A stretch of 56,404 nucleotides of DNA, taken from NCBI GenBank assembly GCA_963655255.1, contig CAVKEB010000014.1, positions 1 to 56,404 on the forward strand, written 5' to 3'. The position numbers and the translations under genes are program-made. This document shows positions 49,834 to 56,404 of this stretch, piece after piece (position 1 is the stretch's first letter; every line of letters starts with the position of its first letter). The notes under the pieces were generated by a model that ran no database searches, had not been told where the DNA came from, and saw only the letters and a list, made by a program, of their open reading frames with translations. Source of the DNA: CAG-791 sp963655255. Lineage in GTDB: Bacteria; Bacillota; Clostridia; Lachnospirales; Lachnospiraceae.

Positions 49834-50778
49834 TCAGTTCTCCACCAGCTGATAGGTCACCGTAACGGTCGCCGTCACATCATTCTCACCAGGCATGACC
49901 GTCATGCCGCCATCTGCCGCTGAGGTCTCCGCATACTGCTTCGCATCGTTCATCGTGCTGTAGCCGGAGTCCTGTCCCTCCGAGACGGAAAGAATCTTCT
50001 CCAGGCGGCACCCTTCCTTGGCAGCAAGCTTCTGTGCCTTCTCCTGTGCGCGGTCCATAGCCGCATCCAGCGCCTTGTCGTAAGCCGCCTCGGTCTCACT
50101 GTAATCGAAGTTGATTCCGTTGATGACATTGACTCCGGCATCGCCCGCCTCGTCCAGAAGCTCTCCGACATCGTCTACATCCAGATTCTTCACGGTCAGC
50201 ATGGTTGTCACGGTGTAACCGGTCAGTTCACTGACATCCTTGCTGTAATCATAGTTGGCATAGAGGTCAAAGCTGCTGGTTGCGATGTCCTTCTCGTCCA
50301 CACCGGCATTGATCAGAGCATCAATGACATTATTGACATCCTTGGAGTTCTTGTCCTGCGCCGTCTTGGAAGATGGATTCATCGTCTGAACGCCGATGGA
50401 AATGGAAGCCTTGTCCGGTGTCACCGTTGCCGTTCCGCTTCCCGTCACCGTAAGCGTTGCGGCATCCGCAGCTACCGTCACCTGCGCGCCCTGATCCTTC
50501 TCCGTAGATTCCAGCGTCATGGGCTCGTCCCCGGAATCCTTCTTGTCCGCATCGCCGGTCTTTTTCTGATCCGATGCAGCCTTCTCCTGGTCGGCATCTT
50601 CTGTCGCCAGAGTGGAGGCATCCTCACTGTCTTCCGTCTTGCTGTTCTTCGCCATTTTCAGGGTAGCTGCCGCATCTGCTTCCAGAACGCCTGCGTTCTT
50701 CAGCGCCGCGCAGCCTGTCATCATTCCCGCTGCCATGCAGCCGATCAGCATTGTAACCACGAATTTTTTCTTCATCAT
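49834..50778 (-). CDS. SIMPL-domain lipoprotein
   Basis: A 314-residue lipoprotein. The signal peptide ends in a lipobox MTGC with Cys23, and the next ~75 residues are an Asp/Glu/Lys-rich linker. From about residue 95 is a SIMPL (DUF541) domain starting VTVTGSGTATVTPDKASIS, found in periplasmic or surface proteins of unclear function. GGAAAGGAAG precedes two adjacent ATGs (50778, 50775). A TATAAT for the minus strand lies at 51029-51034, giving a 250-nt leader. Confidence 0.88.
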   Translation of the reverse strand: MMKKKFVVTMLIGCMAAGMMTGCAALKNAGVLEADAAATLKMAKNSKTEDSEDASTLATEDADQEKAASDQKKTGDADKKDSGDEPMTLESTEKDQGAQVTVAADAATLTVTGSGTATVTPDKASISIGVQTMNPSSKTAQDKNSKDVNNVIDALINAGVDEKDIATSSFDLYANYDYSKDVSELTGYTVTTMLTVKNLDVDDVGELLDEAGDAGVNVINGINFDYSETEAAYDKALDAAMDRAQEKAQKLAAKEGCRLEKILSVSEGQDSGYSTMNDAKQYAETSAADGGMTVMPGENDVTATVTVTYQLVEN

Positions 50779-51072
50779 CCGACTTCCTTTCCGCCGGCAG
50801 CCGTGCCGGACTTCTTTCCGTTTTCTTTCCCCAGCCCTTCATCTCATCGGGCCTTTCAGGTCCCAGGAAAACACAGGGGATGAACGGTACTGTCATTGCG
50901 TCTTCTATATGCAGATACAGACCGGACACTCCGGATGTTGCATCGGCCGCCCTAAAATTTTCCCCGGATCATTCCGTATTCCGACTCCGGGATGACCAAA
51001 GACTCCGTCCGGCTTTCTGCCTGTTCTCATTATACAGGAACCTTTCTAAAAAAACGGTAAAATTGCAGGGCA

Positions 51073-51558
51073 TCACGCCTTTTCCCGGCAGTCCTTTACG
51101 ATCTCTTGGCAGAGGGAGAGCCATTCGCAGCCCGGGCAGGTTTCTTCCAGACGACACCTGACAAGCGGACGTGTCGCCCCGGAAAACGCTTCCCAGGTCA
51201 GAATTTGTCCATAGTGAAACCCGGTCATTCGAAGGACATTCGTATCAAACAGCGGGGGATGTTCGGATGTGCAGGCGTTCCCCCGGCGGTTGGGACAGCG
51301 CGCGCACAGATCATCCGCACCTTTCGTGATGCAAACCAACATCTCCGGATTCTCCTCCAGTTTCTCCTGCATTCCGGCCATGTTCCGGCTGAAATCATCG
51401 GAGTAGCCCTTTCCCCTGAAATTCAGAAGGCACAGCCCGTGGTGCGGACGAAGCCGCACCGTTCCGGTTTCTTCCGGCACATGACTGCCGCCCTTTTTCC
51501 GTGTTTCCGCATTCTGTTTCTCTGTATTCTCTTCCCGCTGATCTTTTCTGTCGCTCAT
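51073..51558 (-). CDS. DUF1284-family protein
   Basis: A 161-residue protein with a charged N-terminus and the DUF1284 core RLRPHHGLCLLNFRGKGYS. Cys residues (CARCPNRRGNAC and CPGCEWLSLC) suggest a metal or Fe-S cluster. Function unknown. AAAAAGGAGAAAC precedes the ATG. Confidence 0.85.
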   Translation of the reverse strand: MSDRKDQREENTEKQNAETRKKGGSHVPEETGTVRLRPHHGLCLLNFRGKGYSDDFSRNMAGMQEKLEENPEMLVCITKGADDLCARCPNRRGNACTSEHPPLFDTNVLRMTGFHYGQILTWEAFSGATRPLVRCRLEETCPGCEWLSLCQEIVKDCREKA

Positions 51559-51672
51559 GTTTCTCCTTTTTATGAACCTCCCTGCACAGTTTTCTTTGCT
51601 GAATGCCGTGCCCGCACAGCCTCCTGTACTGCAGGTTCTCCTTGCTGTCTCCTGCTCTTCATCCTGAACAGC

Positions 51673-51713
51673 AAAAACTGCTGTCCCTGCCCCGATGCGG
51701 CAGCAGACAGCAG
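51673..51713 (-). terminator. Terminator of bioY
   Basis: CTGCTGTC (51678-51685) pairs with GACAGCAG (51706-51713), continued by a CTGCC/GGCAG inner stem, and is followed on the minus strand by five U residues. It lies about 100 nt after bioY. Confidence 0.75.
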
Positions 51714-51812
51714 CTTCTTCATAAATCTTATAAAACAGCTCCTTCGGCTCTCTTTTTCATAATCCGAAGCCGCGCGTCTTCTTTTCCATTTCCAGCCACA
51801 TGGCCACACGGA

Positions 51813-52376
51813 TCAGTTCTCTGCCGATGCCATTTTCGCAATTGCCTTTTCCAGCGGAAGGCTGATCAGAACGACCACGATCATCTTCAGAATGTCACCC
51901 GGCAGGAACGGAATCACACACATTCCCATTGCTGCCGCAACGCCGGTGCCGCTGACTGCGCAGAACCACGCCGTTCCGACTGCATACAGGACAACGGTTC
52001 CGATCACCATGGCCAGGAACATCCAGAGAACACGAATCTTCCCGGATTGATTCCTGCCGAATTTCCAGTACAGAAGTCCTGTCAGAAGAGCCAGAATCGG
52101 ATATGCAACGATATAACCGCCCGTCATGCCCGCAATGCAGGAGACGCCCGCGCTGTAGCCCGCAAAAACCGGCACGCCGACCGCTCCGAGCAGCACATAG
52201 ATCAGCTGCGAAACAAAGCCGAATTTCGCTCCCAGAAGCACACCGGCCAGCATAACCGCAAAGGTGCACAGTGAAATCGGTACCGGGCCGATCGGAACCG
52301 AAATCGGTGCAAGGATACAGGTGATGGCTGCGCACATCGCGCACAGCACAAGATTTCTGGTTTTATTCTTCTTCAT
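51813..52376 (-). CDS. bioY: Biotin transporter substrate-binding subunit BioY
   Basis: A 187-residue integral membrane protein, the S component of an ECF-type biotin transporter. Six hydrophobic helices and family features (GPVPISLCTFAVMLAGVLLG, GMTGGYIVAYPI). Needs shared EcfAAT units encoded elsewhere. ATG 52376 has GAGGG about 8 nt upstream. A BirA-type operator overlaps the promoter, so it should be off when biotin is plentiful. Confidence 0.94.
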   Translation of the reverse strand: MKKNKTRNLVLCAMCAAITCILAPISVPIGPVPISLCTFAVMLAGVLLGAKFGFVSQLIYVLLGAVGVPVFAGYSAGVSCIAGMTGGYIVAYPILALLTGLLYWKFGRNQSGKIRVLWMFLAMVIGTVVLYAVGTAWFCAVSGTGVAAAMGMCVIPFLPGDILKMIVVVLISLPLEKAIAKMASAEN

Positions 52377-52451
52377 TGTCAATGCCCTCTCATAGTATCT
52401 GCAGTGTTATGAAGGAAAACCGATTCATTCCCTTCTTCAGATCCATGAGCT

Positions 52452-52480
52452 AGGGTAGCATTCCGCTTTTATATTGTCAA
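52452..52480 (-). promoter_or_regulatory. Promoter of bioY
   Basis: Minus strand: perfect TTGACA (52475-52480) and TACCCT (52452-52457) with 17 bp between. The -35 lies within one half of the BirA operator. Confidence 0.65.
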
Positions 52481-52506
52481 CCATTTGTATTTATATGGTT
52501 AACAAT
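52473..52506. promoter_or_regulatory. BirA-type biotin operator
   Basis: ATTGTCAACC (52473-52482) and GGTTAACAAT (52497-52506) are inverted repeats, 14 bp apart, with one mismatch. This is the known form of Firmicutes BirA operators. Holo-BirA binding would cover the bioY -35. Confidence 0.85.
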
Positions 52507-52538
52507 TTGTTTTTCTCTTTATACCCTGCATGCGGCAG

Positions 52539-52562
52539 AAAAAAACGGCCGTCAGACGGCCG
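52539..52562 (-). terminator. Terminator of the HD-domain gene
   Basis: CGGCCGT/ACGGCCG stem (52546-52562) over a 3-nt loop, followed on the minus strand by seven U residues. Ten nt after the gene. Confidence 0.8.
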
Positions 52563-52571
52563 CATTTTCAC

Positions 52572-53105
52572 TCAGTGATGTGTCAGTACAATATGACGCG
52601 TATGATAGGCGCGATGCGTTCCTTCCATGATCGCCGCATATTTATCCGCCAGCGTCACGACAAAGCCCTCCACCGACCTCGGCCTTCCCGGACGGACCGG
52701 CCACATATGCGTCTCAATGATCTTCAGCGTTTTGTCGTCATACTGGCCCAGAATCTTCCGTGCAACCTCCACGGAATCCACCGGATGCTGCTGGCTGCAC
52801 TGGAAATTGTTCCGATACTTCTGATGCCGTCCCATGATGCCAAGATCATGGCACAGCGCTGCGCGCACAACATCCCGCATATCTGTCCGCACGTGAATTC
52901 TGGCCAGAAGAAGGCACAGAACAATGCTGACGACGGCTACATTGATGGAATGCACCGCGACCGTCGTCCGCACATGATGGATCTGGTAAAACGCTTCCTG
53001 AAATTCCGGTGTCTCCATGACATCGGTCCCATAAGCAAACAAAATCTCTTTTACATTGTGGAGTGAAAGATCCCCGCTCAACTCTATTCCTTTCCTGGTC
53101 TGCAT
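52572..53105 (-). CDS. HD-domain protein
   Basis: A 177-residue HD-superfamily phosphohydrolase-like protein. Metal-binding motifs are VAVHSINV, ALCHDLGIMG and the later HPVDS. Sequence LADKYAAIMEGTHRAYHTR at the end is HD-GYP-like. Substrate unknown. ATG 53105 has AGGAAAGG 9 nt upstream; a TTG at LSGDLSL with GGAAAGGA is an alternative start. Confidence 0.82.
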   Translation of the reverse strand: MQTRKGIELSGDLSLHNVKEILFAYGTDVMETPEFQEAFYQIHHVRTTVAVHSINVAVVSIVLCLLLARIHVRTDMRDVVRAALCHDLGIMGRHQKYRNNFQCSQQHPVDSVEVARKILGQYDDKTLKIIETHMWPVRPGRPRSVEGFVVTLADKYAAIMEGTHRAYHTRHIVLTHH

Positions 53106-53306
53106 CTCCCGCCGCCTTTCCTGACAGCCCCGCTGCCGGAAGCGGCAGAAGATTCCGCCCATTGCGGAATCAGTATATCATTTTCCTCTCTGCCCGTCTG
53201 TGAAAAAAATCTGAATCGTTTCTGAAAGAATCTCTGTTCCGCAGCCGCCGTATTCCGCTGGAACATCAAAACATCCGAAACAGGTCTACGAGAGAGGAGC
53301 TTTCGC

Positions 53307-53855
53307 TTAAAGCTCTCCCCGGTTTTTCAGCTCCCGAAGAAGGAGCGTCAGATACATGGTCTTGGCATCGCGGATCGTTCCGGCGAGAACTCCTTCCGTC
53401 AGTTCCTCCAGCGAACATGTCTTCACATCCAGCTCCTCATCGCTGTCCAGATGCTGACCACGGAACACTCCTTTTCTGGCATAGTACAGCTCAATGACTT
53501 CCGTATCATACGCCGGTGTCGGCATCATGGAGCCCAGATACTTCCAGTTCGTTCCCTCATAGCCGGTCTCCTCCACGATCTCACGCTGCGCGGTCATGAG
53601 CGGATCCTCACCCTTTTCCTTCTTGCCGGCGGGATACTCCAGTGTCTCCTGTTCCTGCGCATAGCGCCACTGACGCACGACATAGAATCTGCCGTTTTCA
53701 TCCTCCAGCGCAATTCCGACGCCGCCCGGGTGCTCCACAACTTCCCGCTCGACGATCTGCCCGTCCGGCATCCTCGCTTCATCCCGACGAACATGAAGGA
53801 TCTGTCCGTCAAAAACCGTTTCCTTCTTCAATGTCTTCTGTGTGAGATCCCGCAT
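53307..53855 (-). CDS. Nudix hydrolase (ADP-ribose pyrophosphatase type)
   Basis: A 182-residue Nudix enzyme. The box is G-x5-E-x7-REIVEETGYEG; upstream VVRQWRYAQEQETLEYPAG is characteristic of ADP-ribose pyrophosphatases, hydrolysing ADP-ribose to AMP and ribose 5-phosphate. GAGGTGACGTC precedes the ATG. Gap to the ACT gene 22 nt, so co-transcribed. Confidence 0.92.
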   Translation of the reverse strand: MRDLTQKTLKKETVFDGQILHVRRDEARMPDGQIVEREVVEHPGGVGIALEDENGRFYVVRQWRYAQEQETLEYPAGKKEKGEDPLMTAQREIVEETGYEGTNWKYLGSMMPTPAYDTEVIELYYARKGVFRGQHLDSDEELDVKTCSLEELTEGVLAGTIRDAKTMYLTLLLRELKNRGEL

Positions 53856-53877
53856 GACGTCACCTCATCTTCCGTTC

Positions 53878-54282
53878 TCAGATCATCCGGTATCCGCGCC
53901 AGGTCAGCGCTTCCTCCACGCCCTCTATGTCCTGTGAATGAAACACCGCGATCGGTTCTCCGCTCGCGCGGTCATGAGACATGTAAATATAATCGATATT
54001 GATCCCTGCCTCCGCGATCGCTTTCAGAAGGGCATTCAGACCTCCGACCTCATCCGAAATCACCGCCGCATAAACACTGTCCGCGTGGCACAGGTATCCG
54101 GCCTTCTCCAGAATCTTCTGCGCCTTCTTGCTGTCCTCCAGAAGGAAACGGACAATTCCGAACTCCGCACTGTCATTGACAATCATCGCCTGCAGGTTGA
54201 TGTCGTTCGCCATCAGAATATCCGTCATCTTACTGAGCGCACCCTTCTCATTCTCTGAGAAAATTGAAATCTGTTCCAGCAT
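53878..54282 (-). CDS. Tandem ACT-domain protein
   Basis: A 134-residue protein with two ACT domains (QISIFSENEKGALSKMTDIL and YAAVISDEVGGLNALLKAIA). ACT pairs usually bind amino acids; such stand-alone proteins are often annotated as amino-acid-binding. GGGCGGAGG precedes the ATG. Operon with the Nudix gene. Confidence 0.88.
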   Translation of the reverse strand: MLEQISIFSENEKGALSKMTDILMANDINLQAMIVNDSAEFGIVRFLLEDSKKAQKILEKAGYLCHADSVYAAVISDEVGGLNALLKAIAEAGINIDYIYMSHDRASGEPIAVFHSQDIEGVEEALTWRGYRMI

Positions 54283-54329
54283 AATACCTCCGCCCGGTGT
54301 TCCCGGTCTCTTTTCAAAATTTTCAATTC

Positions 54330-54359
54330 ATTGTAGGCTTCTTCTTCCGGACATGTCAA
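54330..54359 (-). promoter_or_regulatory. Promoter of the ACT-Nudix operon
   Basis: Minus strand: perfect TTGACA (54354-54359) and TACAAT (54330-54335), 18 bp apart, about 48 bp before the ACT start. Confidence 0.65.
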
Positions 54360-54435
54360 CGCGCCCCCGCCATGGCTCCCTTCTCCGGGGATTCTGACTT
54401 GTTTTTTGCAGGGAAAGATGGTATCTTTTTGTTAA

Positions 54436-54463
54436 TTGATGCTAACAATTGTTAACTTATGAG
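54436..54463 (+). promoter_or_regulatory. Promoter and spacer operator of the metal regulator
   Basis: TTGATG (54436-54441) and TATGAG (54458-54463) are 16 bp apart. The spacer holds the perfect palindrome TAACAATTGTTA (54443-54454), a candidate site for autoregulation. Transcription would begin near 54470, giving a leader made mainly of family R copy D. Confidence 0.5.
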
Positions 54464-54494
54464 CCTGACTGGTGCCCGGACGGCACCGTTCTCA

Positions 54495-54590
54495 AATGCC
54501 GCGCCCACCGCGGCATTCGGCAAAACCGCTGTACTCAAAGATGTCTGATGACATCTTCTCTCTGGTATCGCGGCTTTTGCCTCAGCGAGG
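54495..54590 (+). repeat. Family R leader repeat, copy D, before the metal regulator
   Basis: Begins with a 9-bp hairpin AATGCCGCG/CGCGGCATT (54495-54517), then CATTCGGCAAAACCGCTGTA, the hairpin AAGATGTC/GACATCTT (54538-54557), CTCTCTGGTATCGCGGC, TTTTGCC, and CCTCAGCGAGG (54580-54590), 5 nt before the first ATG. The first module differs from that of copies A, B and E. Confidence 0.9.
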
Positions 54591-54595
54591 TATAA

Positions 54596-54976
54596 ATGAT
54601 GACCATCGGCAGATCCGCAGAGGATTATCTGGAAGCAATTCTTATGATTCATGAACGGCAGGGCTATGTCCGTTCCACAGATGTGGCGGAACAGCTCGGC
54701 ATTTCCAAACCCAGCGTTTCCAACGCAACCAAGCGGCTTCGCGAGAATAAGTATCTGACGACCGACGCCGCCGGCATGCTGGTTCTGACCGACGCCGGCA
54801 TGGAGGTTGCGAGCCGGATTTACACAAGGCACAAGGCCCTGACCGACTTCTTCGTGAAGATCGGCGTCTGCCCGGAGCAGGCCAGGGAAGATGCCTGCAA
54901 GATTGAGCACGACATCAGCCAGGAAACCTTCGAGGCGCTCTGCCGCTACGCAGGTGAACACGCCGAGCACGCGTAA
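54596..54976 (+). CDS. DtxR/MntR-family metal-dependent regulator
   Basis: A 126-residue repressor. Winged helix about residues 20-65 (VRSTDVAEQLGISKPSVSNA) and dimerisation helices after it; no SH3-like C-terminal domain, as in MntR. Metal-site candidates are Asp10, Glu13, His79, Cys101, Glu104 and His105. Asp10/Glu13 resemble MntR, but Cys101 sits where DtxR has Cys and MntR has Glu, so Mn or Fe specificity is open. Second ATG at 54599 is possible. Ribosome site supplied by family R copy D. Confidence 0.92.
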   Translation: MMTIGRSAEDYLEAILMIHERQGYVRSTDVAEQLGISKPSVSNATKRLRENKYLTTDAAGMLVLTDAGMEVASRIYTRHKALTDFFVKIGVCPEQAREDACKIEHDISQETFEALCRYAGEHAEHA

Positions 54977-55014
54977 AATATACATGAAACGCCAGAAATA
55001 AGTACTGAAGATCC

Positions 55015-55051
55015 AAGAGGGGGACGCCTTACCCGGCATCCCCCTCTTTTT
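55015..55051 (+). terminator. Terminator of the metal regulator inside the end of the convergent gene
   Basis: AAGAGGGGGACGCC (55015-55028) pairs with GGCATCCCCCTCTT (55035-55048) with one mismatch and runs into TTTTT. Its right arm and loop are the last codons and stop of the minus-strand AraC gene. Confidence 0.85.
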
Positions 55052-55955
55052 CTGTGTTCGTTTCACCCTGAACAAGATCTGCTTCCCGCACCTTCGTGCG
55101 GTATTCGCGGGGCGACATATGCATCTTCTCACGAAAAACACGGTTGAAGGTCCGCTGCGACTCAAAGCCGGAGTCAATGCAGGTCTCCGTGACAGACCGG
55201 TCACTGTAGTGCAGCATACCGCACGCGCAGTCCAGGCGCATCTCATTCAGATATCCGTTGAAGTTCGTTGAGAACACCGAGGAGAAAATCCGCGAAATCG
55301 TGTACGGGCTCACATACAGATGCTCCGCCATGCTGGTCAGCGTCATCGGCTCGCGGAAATGCGCTGCCGTATACGCAACAATCTGATGAACCAGATCTGC
55401 CTGGCTCTCATCCGGACGCTCGATCAGATGGAGTTTCGGAAAGCTCCTTGCCAGAATCAGCTGAACAAAGGACTGCTTCACAATTCTCTCCGTCTCCCGC
55501 AGCACATTCGCCGGAGCCTTTTCATTTAAGGAAGGAACCTTCACGGTCTGACGAAGCCGGACGCCCTTCTCATCCATTCCATATTCATGATACAGGCGGC
55601 GAAGCGCGTACTTCGTATCCTCGTCCACCTGCGCCGCCGGGATCACCGGATTCGACGGCTGTGCATCCGACAGCTTCTTGGCAAAATCTCCCGCAAGGGA
55701 AAGCGCCGAGAGAAGATAAAGGCTTGCACACGTCTTCGGATCCCCGAAGCACTGCGCATGATGGATCTTGCCGGGAAAAACAATGGCAAGATCTCCTTTT
55801 TCCATATGGAAGAGTTCCTCGTCAATTCCGATCTCCAGTGTGCCATAAAGGACATAGACGATCTCCACCAGATCATGAATGTGCGGGGTAAAATGCTTTG
55901 ATGGCCGATAATAAATCTCCAGATCATTCGGAATCGACTCGTAAATTGGTCTCAT
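55029..55955 (-). CDS. AraC-family regulator
   Basis: A 308-residue regulator. Cupin-like N-terminus (HFTPHIHDLVEIVYVLYGTL, MEKGDLAIVFPGKIHHAQCF) and two C-terminal helix-turn-helix motifs (LTSMAEHLYVSPYTISRIF; SGFESQRTFNRVFREK). Regulated genes are not evident; the neighbour beyond the right edge is a candidate. AAAAGAGG precedes ATG 55955. Confidence 0.92.
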   Translation of the reverse strand: MRPIYESIPNDLEIYYRPSKHFTPHIHDLVEIVYVLYGTLEIGIDEELFHMEKGDLAIVFPGKIHHAQCFGDPKTCASLYLLSALSLAGDFAKKLSDAQPSNPVIPAAQVDEDTKYALRRLYHEYGMDEKGVRLRQTVKVPSLNEKAPANVLRETERIVKQSFVQLILARSFPKLHLIERPDESQADLVHQIVAYTAAHFREPMTLTSMAEHLYVSPYTISRIFSSVFSTNFNGYLNEMRLDCACGMLHYSDRSVTETCIDSGFESQRTFNRVFREKMHMSPREYRTKVREADLVQGETNTEKEGDAG

Positions 55956-56051
55956 AGAGTACCTCTTTTCAACGTTTGCAGCAGATTCTGCATCTCCGGT
56001 CCAGAATCCACATGCCCGATTTTGGCTAGTTTTTTTTGAATTCTGGCACGT

Positions 56052-56080
56052 ATTATATCAAAGGCGCTGGTATCATACAA
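56052..56080 (-). promoter_or_regulatory. Putative promoter of the AraC gene
   Basis: Minus strand: TTGTAT (56075-56080) and perfect TATAAT (56052-56057), 17 bp apart, giving a leader of about 90 nt. Confidence 0.5.
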
Positions 56081-56081
56081 T

Positions 56082-56139
56082 CATCACAAGGAACAAGAAC
56101 CAAACGAATTAAACAAAAGAAGTTCTTCTTCCTGTGATG
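56082..56139. other. Large hairpin upstream of the AraC promoter
   Basis: CATCACAAGGAACAAGAAC pairs with GTTCTTCTTCCTGTGATG with one bulge and one mismatch around a 21-nt A-rich loop. It begins 2 bp upstream of the -35, where a regulator could bind. Confidence 0.55.
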
Positions 56140-56198
56140 TTCAAACGCCTACGCTGAACGGATCGGCACCCCCCTCCGCCGACCGTTCTGAGACGATA

Positions 56199-56280
56199 AA
56201 AACTCCACAATGAAATTTGGAGTTTTCCTTTTCCCCTTGCAGAAAGAGGCATCACGAGCGACACGCCGTGATGCCTCTTT
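56199..56280. terminator. Two stacked terminator-like hairpins
   Basis: AAAACTCC/GGAGTTTT (56199-56226) followed by CCTTTTCC, then a perfect 14-bp AAAGAGGCATCACG/CGTGATGCCTCTTT (56243-56280). No gene ends here, so they may end a small RNA or be remnants of lost genes. Confidence 0.55.
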
Positions 56281-56293
56281 CCATGTGTAATAA

Positions 56294-56327
56294 GTTTGAA
56301 AGTGACATCGATATGTCACTTTCAAAC
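56294..56327. other. 15-bp palindrome adjoining family R copy E
   Basis: GTTTGAAAGTGACAT and ATGTCACTTTCAAAC are perfect inverted repeats around CGAT. It directly adjoins the repeat on its left. Confidence 0.7.
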
Positions 56328-56404
56328 AGCAGCATCGGTGCTGACGCACCGGCTGCCACATTCGGCAAAACCGGCTTCGCGGTTTTTGCCTCAGTGAGGA
56401 ATAA
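56328..56404 (+). repeat. Family R leader repeat, copy E, at the right edge
   Basis: AGCAGCATCGGTGCTGACGC, ACCGGCTGCCACATTCGGCA, AAACCG, GCTTCG, CGGTTTTTGCC and the tail CCTCAGTGAGG (56389-56399) plus AATAA at the edge. The inner GAAGATGTC hairpin is missing. By analogy a start codon should lie within a few nt beyond the window, on the plus strand. Confidence 0.85.

Noticed and set aside
53291..53317. GAGAGCTTT/AAAGCTC hairpin at the end of the Nudix gene as a terminator
   Set aside because: It is short and has no U-run on either strand.

Overview
The window reads as a chromosomal segment of an anaerobic Gram-positive bacterium of the Clostridia, most likely a Lachnospiraceae relative. The grounds are a single-chain pyruvate:ferredoxin oxidoreductase next to an 8-cysteine clostridial ferredoxin, a long (400 aa) PRPP synthetase, a MecA adaptor, GdpP, BioY, a DnaD/DnaI-type primosome pair, AGGAGG-type ribosome binding sites and moderately GC-rich coding DNA. 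It is mostly core genome. I see no rRNA, tRNA, CRISPR array, transposase or prophage.

Layout. (1) 0.1-5 kb, plus strand: murC, a DnaA-box cluster, a DnaD-domain protein, a DnaI/DnaC-like helicase loader and prs. (2) 5-15.4 kb, minus strand: the complete F-type ATP synthase operon (atpZ-like, atpI-like, atpB-E-F-H-A-G-D-C), ending in a tightly linked 870-aa exported protein of unknown function. Subunit c carries a two-carboxylate site resembling Na+-binding rotors. (3) 15.6-19.8 kb, minus strand: sua5, rpiB, upp, dCMP deaminase and a coiled-coil SleB-type wall hydrolase. (4) 20-22 kb: a membrane-anchored GH18 protein, followed by about 1.2 kb without a convincing gene. (5) 23.2-28.1 kb, plus strand: mecA, nifJ and ferredoxin. 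(6) 28.3-38.2 kb, minus strand: rpsF-ssb-rpsR, a GH3 enzyme with swapped domain order, and gdpP-rplI-dnaB plus a polytopic membrane protein. (7) 38.2-44.5 kb: sirtuin/HdeD-like pair, a mutarotase-like protein, a YczE-like membrane protein, ilvA, ridA and a zinc-dependent phospholipase C-like protein. (8) 44.7-48.6 kb: uxuB and uxuA (hexuronate catabolism) divergent from an AraC regulator. (9) 48.8-56.4 kb: patatin-like lipase, SIMPL lipoprotein, DUF1284 protein, bioY under a BirA-type operator, an HD protein, Nudix and ACT proteins, a DtxR/MntR-type regulator and a second AraC regulator.

The most unusual content is between genes. One family of structured repeats (here called R) occurs five times. 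Every copy points the same way relative to the next gene and ends in a CCTCAnnGAGG-type tail that forms the Shine-Dalgarno region of that gene. The downstream genes are unrelated: gdpP, an HdeD/sirtuin pair, ilvA, a metal regulator, and a gene just beyond the right edge. A second family (S) of hairpins built on ATTCGAGATG occurs four times; its most elaborate copy is a 144-nt multibranched element upstream of the yczE-like gene. Other readable regulation includes the DnaA boxes before the primosome genes, the BirA operator on the bioY promoter, dyads in the spacers of two promoters, a possible S6:S18 leader upstream of rpsF, and intercistronic hairpins in the ATP synthase operon on either side of the alpha-subunit gene.
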